This document shows positions 43,740 through 46,725 of a stretch of DNA of 46,725 nucleotides, one piece after another (position 1 is the first letter of the stretch; every line of letters starts with the position of its first letter). The position numbers were made by a program, and so were the translations under genes. Source of the stretch: Nonomuraea deserti (lineage in GTDB: Bacteria; Actinomycetota; Actinomycetes; Streptosporangiales; Streptosporangiaceae); the NCBI RefSeq assembly GCF_004348685.1, contig NZ_SMKO01000062.1:1-46725 (forward strand). The letters run 5' to 3'. Under the pieces are notes generated by a model. The model saw only the letters and a program-made list of their open reading frames with translations, was not told where the DNA came from and did no database searches.

Positions 43740-46725
43740 ACGGCCTCTTCGGCGACCCGCCCCCCAGGGAGTACTCCCCGGCGGCCATCTGGTGGTGGAG
43801 CGGCGAGCCGCTGCGCCGCGACCGGCTCCGCGGGCAGATGGAACGCCTGGTGGCCGGGGGGGTGCACAACCTCGTCATCCTCAACCTCGCCCCGTCGGGA
43901 CCCGCCTTCGGCGCCGACGCCGACGACCCGCCGTTCCTGTCGGAGGCGTGGTGGGAGCTGTTCGACCAGGTGTGCGCCGACGCGTACGAGCTGGGGGCGT
44001 ACCTGTGGTTCTACGACCAGCTGGGCTTCTCCGGCGCCGACCTGCAGGCCCGGCTCGTCCAGGAGCACCCGTCGTTCGCCGGGCAGTGGCTGAACCCCGA
44101 CGGGTCGGTCACGCTGCGCGGCTTCGACTACCTGTCGCCCGAGGCGTGCGCGGTGCTGCTCGACCGGGTACACGGCGAGTTCGAGCGGCGCGTAGGCCAC
44201 TGGTTCGGCCGGGTGATCGCCGGGTCGTTCCAGGACGAGCTGCCAACTCTGCCCACCTGGTCCGCCCGCTTCGCCGAGGAGTACCGCGCCAGGCGGGGCG
44301 CCGAGTTCTCGACGGCCGACCCGGACTGGCGGGCGTACCAGCGGACCCGCGCCGAGCTGGCCGAGGAGGCGTTTTTCCGGCCGCTGAGCGAGTGGCACGC
44401 GCGGCACGGGCTGCTCAACGGCTGTGACCAGCAGGACCCGGCCCGCGCCGGGCACCCGGTGGCCGGGGTGGAGCTGTACGCCGACTACGCCCGCACCCAC
44501 CGCTGGTTCGGCGCGCCCGGCTCCGACCACCACGGCGACGCCCGCCTGCACGCCTCGCTCGCCCACCTCTACGGCCGGCCGCGCACCTGGATCGAGGCGT
44601 TCCACTCCAGCGGCTGGGGCGGCACGCTGGAGGAGACCTTCGACTGGCTGCTGCCCTGGCTGCGGGCCGGGGCCACGCTGTACAACCCGCACGCGGTCTA
44701 CTACACGACCAGGCGCGGCTGGTGGGAATGGGCGCCGCCGTCCACGGACTGGCGGCAGCCGTACTGGCGGCACCACCGGGTCTTCGCCGACGCCGTCACC
44801 CGGCTGTGCGCCGCCCTGTCGCAGGGCCGCCACGCCTGCGACGTCGCCGTCCTCCTTCCCACGGCCACCGCACAGGCCGCCGGCTCGGACGAGGCGGGGT
44901 CGGCGGCACGCGCCGCGGCCGAGCGGGCGCAGGAGACGTACCGGGAGATCGTCGGCGACATGGCCTGGTTCGCCACCAGGCCGGGCGTGCTGGACCGGCT
45001 GGGGCTCGACGCCGACGTCATCGACGAGGACTCCGTACGGCGGGCGACGGTCGAGGACGGGCGCCTCGCCGTGTCCGGCGAGGCGTACCGGGCCGTGGTG
45101 CTGCCCGCCGTCGCCGTGCTCGACGAGGACGTCGCCGCCCGGCTCGCCGAGTTCGCCGCGGACGGCGGGTCGGTCGTCACCGTCGGCACGGATCCGCTGC
45201 GCGGGGCGGCCCGTTTCGTCCCGTCCGCGGATCGCCTGGGCGACGCGCTGGCGGAGCTGCCACGCCGGGTGGAGGCCCCGGTGCCCGCGCTGGTGCGCGA
45301 GGCCGGCGACACCACGCTGGTGTTCCTGACGGCGACCTTCCCGATGGCCAGCAGGATCGGCGTCGGACGGCCCGAGCGGCGCGGCGTCGAGCTCGGCTGG
45401 CTGGACGCCGACATCGACTTCGACCCCGCCAGGTACGCCCGCGAGATGCGCGTCACCGTCAGGGGCGTGTCGGGAACGCCGCGGCTCGCCCGCCCCTTCG
45501 CCGGCGGCGACCCCGTCGCCCTGCCGTACACGCGCGTCGGCGACGACGGGGACACGGTGGAGGTGGTCGTGCCGTTCGACGACGGGCCCGCCGCGCTGCT
45601 GGTGTTCGACGGGACGCACGCCGAGCCGGCGCCGCCGCGGCCCGCGTACCCGGTGGAGGTGGACCTCGGGGACGAGTGGGACGTCGAGCTCGTCCCCACC
45701 ATGGACGACACCTGGTCGGACTTCGGTCTCACCACCGCGTCCGCCACCGCGACCGCCACCGCGTCCGCCACCGCGTCCGCCACCGCGTCAGCCACCACGA
45801 CCGCGACCGCCACCACGACCGCGACCGCCACCGCGACCGCGACCGCCACCGCCACCGCGACCGCGACCGCCACCGGGACCGCGGCCGTCGCCGACGTCGG
45901 CAGCGGCACCGGTGCTTGCGTCGAACGCTGGTCGTTGCGCAGGCGCAGCGGGGAGCCCGCGCACATGACGTTCGGCCCGCGCGGCGAGCAGCGCGTCGGC
46001 GACGGCCCGTGGACCCCCTCGGTGTGGTCGACGTCGCGGGGGCTGCACAAGGACCCCGTCCACCGGGAGACCCTGGGCCCCAAGGGACACGTGCCGGTGG
46101 AGTTCCTCGCGTTCGGCCGGGTCGCGGCCGGAGCCGCGGCCCGCTTCCGCAGCGTGCTCACCGTGCCGCCGGGCGCTCCCGCCTGGCTCGCGATCGGCGC
46201 GGGCGCCGCCAAGACCCTCTGGCTCGACGGCGAGGAGCGCCCGCTCGACGACGCCGGTTACGCCGCCGTCACGCTCTCGCCCGTCGCGCCTGGCGACCAC
46301 CTGCTGGAGCTGGCGCTCGTACCGGACGAGGAGCACGACCTGCGGGCCTACGCCTGCCTGGTGTACGACCCCGGCGACGCCGCCCGCCCCGAGTGGATCG
46401 CCGGCACACCCCTGGAGACCACCGTGCACGTCCAGGAGGGAGGCGGATCGCTGCTTCAGGTCGCCTCGACCGCCTTCTGCCGGGTGCTGGTGAACGGCGT
46501 GGAGGCGGGCCGCCAGGGCGGCTTCGACCCGTACGCGGAGGCCGACATCCCGCGCGTACGCCGCTACGACGTGGCCCGCCTGCTGCGCCCCGGCGACAAC
46601 ACGATCAGGATCGAGTCGGACGGCTGGGTGCTGGCCGACGGCCTGGCCGTCTCCGGCCCCGGCTGGACGCCACGCCCCCGGGTACGCCGCCGCCAGCACG
46701 GCGACCCCGCCGCCCTCTGGCTGCG
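43736..46725 (+). CDS. GH106-like (alpha-L-rhamnosidase-type) glycoside hydrolase, cut by the window end
   Basis: At least 996 residues; the frame is open at the right edge. There is no signal peptide, so it acts in the cytoplasm on imported material. The opening PAAIWWWSGEPLRRDRLRGQ, GVHNLVILNLAPSG, and LWFYDQLGFSGADLQ follow the GH106 TIM-barrel pattern. Later segments VELYADYARTHRWFGAPG, WIEAFHSSGWGGTLEETFDWLL and TLYNPHAVYYTT also fit. The C-terminal part is beta-rich, with a galactose-binding-like fold (TPLETTVHVQEGGGS). Between about 664 and 716 a Thr/Ala/Ser repeat interrupts the otherwise ordered chain. It overlaps the permease by 4 nt. I infer release of rhamnose or a similar sugar from imported glycosides; the exact family needs a profile search. 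Confidence 0.75.
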   Translation, partial: MNGLFGDPPPREYSPAAIWWWSGEPLRRDRLRGQMERLVAGGVHNLVILNLAPSGPAFGADADDPPFLSEAWWELFDQVCADAYELGAYLWFYDQLGFSGADLQARLVQEHPSFAGQWLNPDGSVTLRGFDYLSPEACAVLLDRVHGEFERRVGHWFGRVIAGSFQDELPTLPTWSARFAEEYRARRGAEFSTADPDWRAYQRTRAELAEEAFFRPLSEWHARHGLLNGCDQQDPARAGHPVAGVELYADYARTHRWFGAPGSDHHGDARLHASLAHLYGRPRTWIEAFHSSGWGGTLEETFDWLLPWLRAGATLYNPHAVYYTTRRGWWEWAPPSTDWRQPYWRHHRVFADAVTRLCAALSQGRHACDVAVLLPTATAQAAGSDEAGSAARAAAERAQETYREIVGDMAWFATRPGVLDRLGLDADVIDEDSVRRATVEDGRLAVSGEAYRAVVLPAVAVLDEDVAARLAEFAADGGSVVTVGTDPLRGAARFVPSADRLGDALAELPRRVEAPVPALVREAGDTTLVFLTATFPMASRIGVGRPERRGVELGWLDADIDFDPARYAREMRVTVRGVSGTPRLARPFAGGDPVALPYTRVGDDGDTVEVVVPFDDGPAALLVFDGTHAEPAPPRPAYPVEVDLGDEWDVELVPTMDDTWSDFGLTTASATATATASATASATASATTTATATTTATATATATATATATATATGTAAVADVGSGTGACVERWSLRRRSGEPAHMTFGPRGEQRVGDGPWTPSVWSTSRGLHKDPVHRETLGPKGHVPVEFLAFGRVAAGAAARFRSVLTVPPGAPAWLAIGAGAAKTLWLDGEERPLDDAGYAAVTLSPVAPGDHLLELALVPDEEHDLRAYACLVYDPGDAARPEWIAGTPLETTVHVQEGGGSLLQVASTAFCRVLVNGVEAGRQGGFDPYAEADIPRVRRYDVARLLRPGDNTIRIESDGWVLADGLAVSGPGWTPRPRVRRRQHGDPAALWL
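45731..45883 (+). repeat. Hexanucleotide simple repeat inside the GH106-like gene
   Basis: About 25 units of the pattern ACCGCG/ACCGCC/TCCGCC, coding alternating Thr/Ala and Ser/Ala. Units of six keep the frame at any copy number. It splits the segment between ELVPTMDDTWSDFG and VERWSLRRRSG, which reads as one continuous region in relatives as I recall. Confidence 0.9.

Noticed and set aside
43792..45329. Arg/Pro-rich frames overlapping the GH106-like gene
   Set aside because: They are out of frame with the ATG at 43736, which overlaps the permease stop and gives a recognisable hydrolase.

Overview
The window is high-GC DNA from an actinomycete. The gene families (two-domain actinobacterial regulators, class I lysyl-tRNA synthetase, OsaA/OsaB-type signalling, DUF3151, MsmF/MsmG sugar importers), the many GTG starts and the 4-nt gene overlaps fit Streptosporangiaceae such as Nonomuraea; the genus is an inference. 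I see no rRNA, tRNA, transposon, integrase or CRISPR array.

Layout. (1) 1-5.5 kb, housekeeping: end of a GNAT gene, purA, a DUF3151 gene, class II fba, a DedA membrane protein, a small single-pass membrane protein and pyrE. The purA/DUF3151/fba/dedA group resembles the order known from mycobacteria. (2) 5.5-16.2 kb, signalling and RNA: an ECF-type sigma factor fused to a zinc-finger anti-sigma-like segment, a membrane helix and a large outside domain; a NYN-domain protein with a His-rich repeat; an OsaB-like response regulator and an OsaA-like poly-HAMP hybrid kinase; and a divergent GAF-SpoIIE phosphatase. (3) 16.3-20.9 kb: an S9 peptidase homologue that appears to have lost its catalytic Ser and His; a short, divergent Rho paralogue translationally coupled to an RlmA/TlrB-type 23S rRNA methyltransferase, behind a structured leader with small ORFs; and a 46-residue zinc-ribbon protein. 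(4) 20.9-29.0 kb: MBL hydrolase, orphan CvnA-like NIT-domain kinase, small membrane proteins, a DUF6886-like protein, ketopantoate reductase-like protein, GT2 glycosyltransferase, P-loop kinase and class I LysRS. (5) 29.2-33.9 kb: xylA, a TIM-barrel isomerase and a Gfo/Idh/MocA oxidoreductase in one overlapping operon, divergent from a ROK repressor, then a DinB-like gene. (6) 34.0-46.7 kb, carbohydrate locus: a secreted GH92 mannosidase-type enzyme with Gln where the catalytic acid Glu is expected, a secreted discoidin-type protein, a Tat-exported PhoD phosphatase, a DeoR repressor, and a divergent operon of sugar-binding lipoprotein, two permeases and a cytoplasmic GH106-like hydrolase that runs off the window.

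The most interesting unit is region 6. The GH92 Glu-to-Gln change is the one known from phosphomannose-uncapping members, and it lies next to a PhoD phosphatase. A shared TTGTTA...AAGTG motif lies in front of both phoD and the importer operon, with the DeoR gene between them. This suggests a DeoR-controlled system for phosphorylated or otherwise decorated mannose/rhamnose glycans. The second most interesting is the rho2-methyltransferase operon, whose Rho has altered primary RNA-binding residues and Gly at the position of E. coli D210 in the bicyclomycin pocket. Both interpretations are inferences from sequence reading only.
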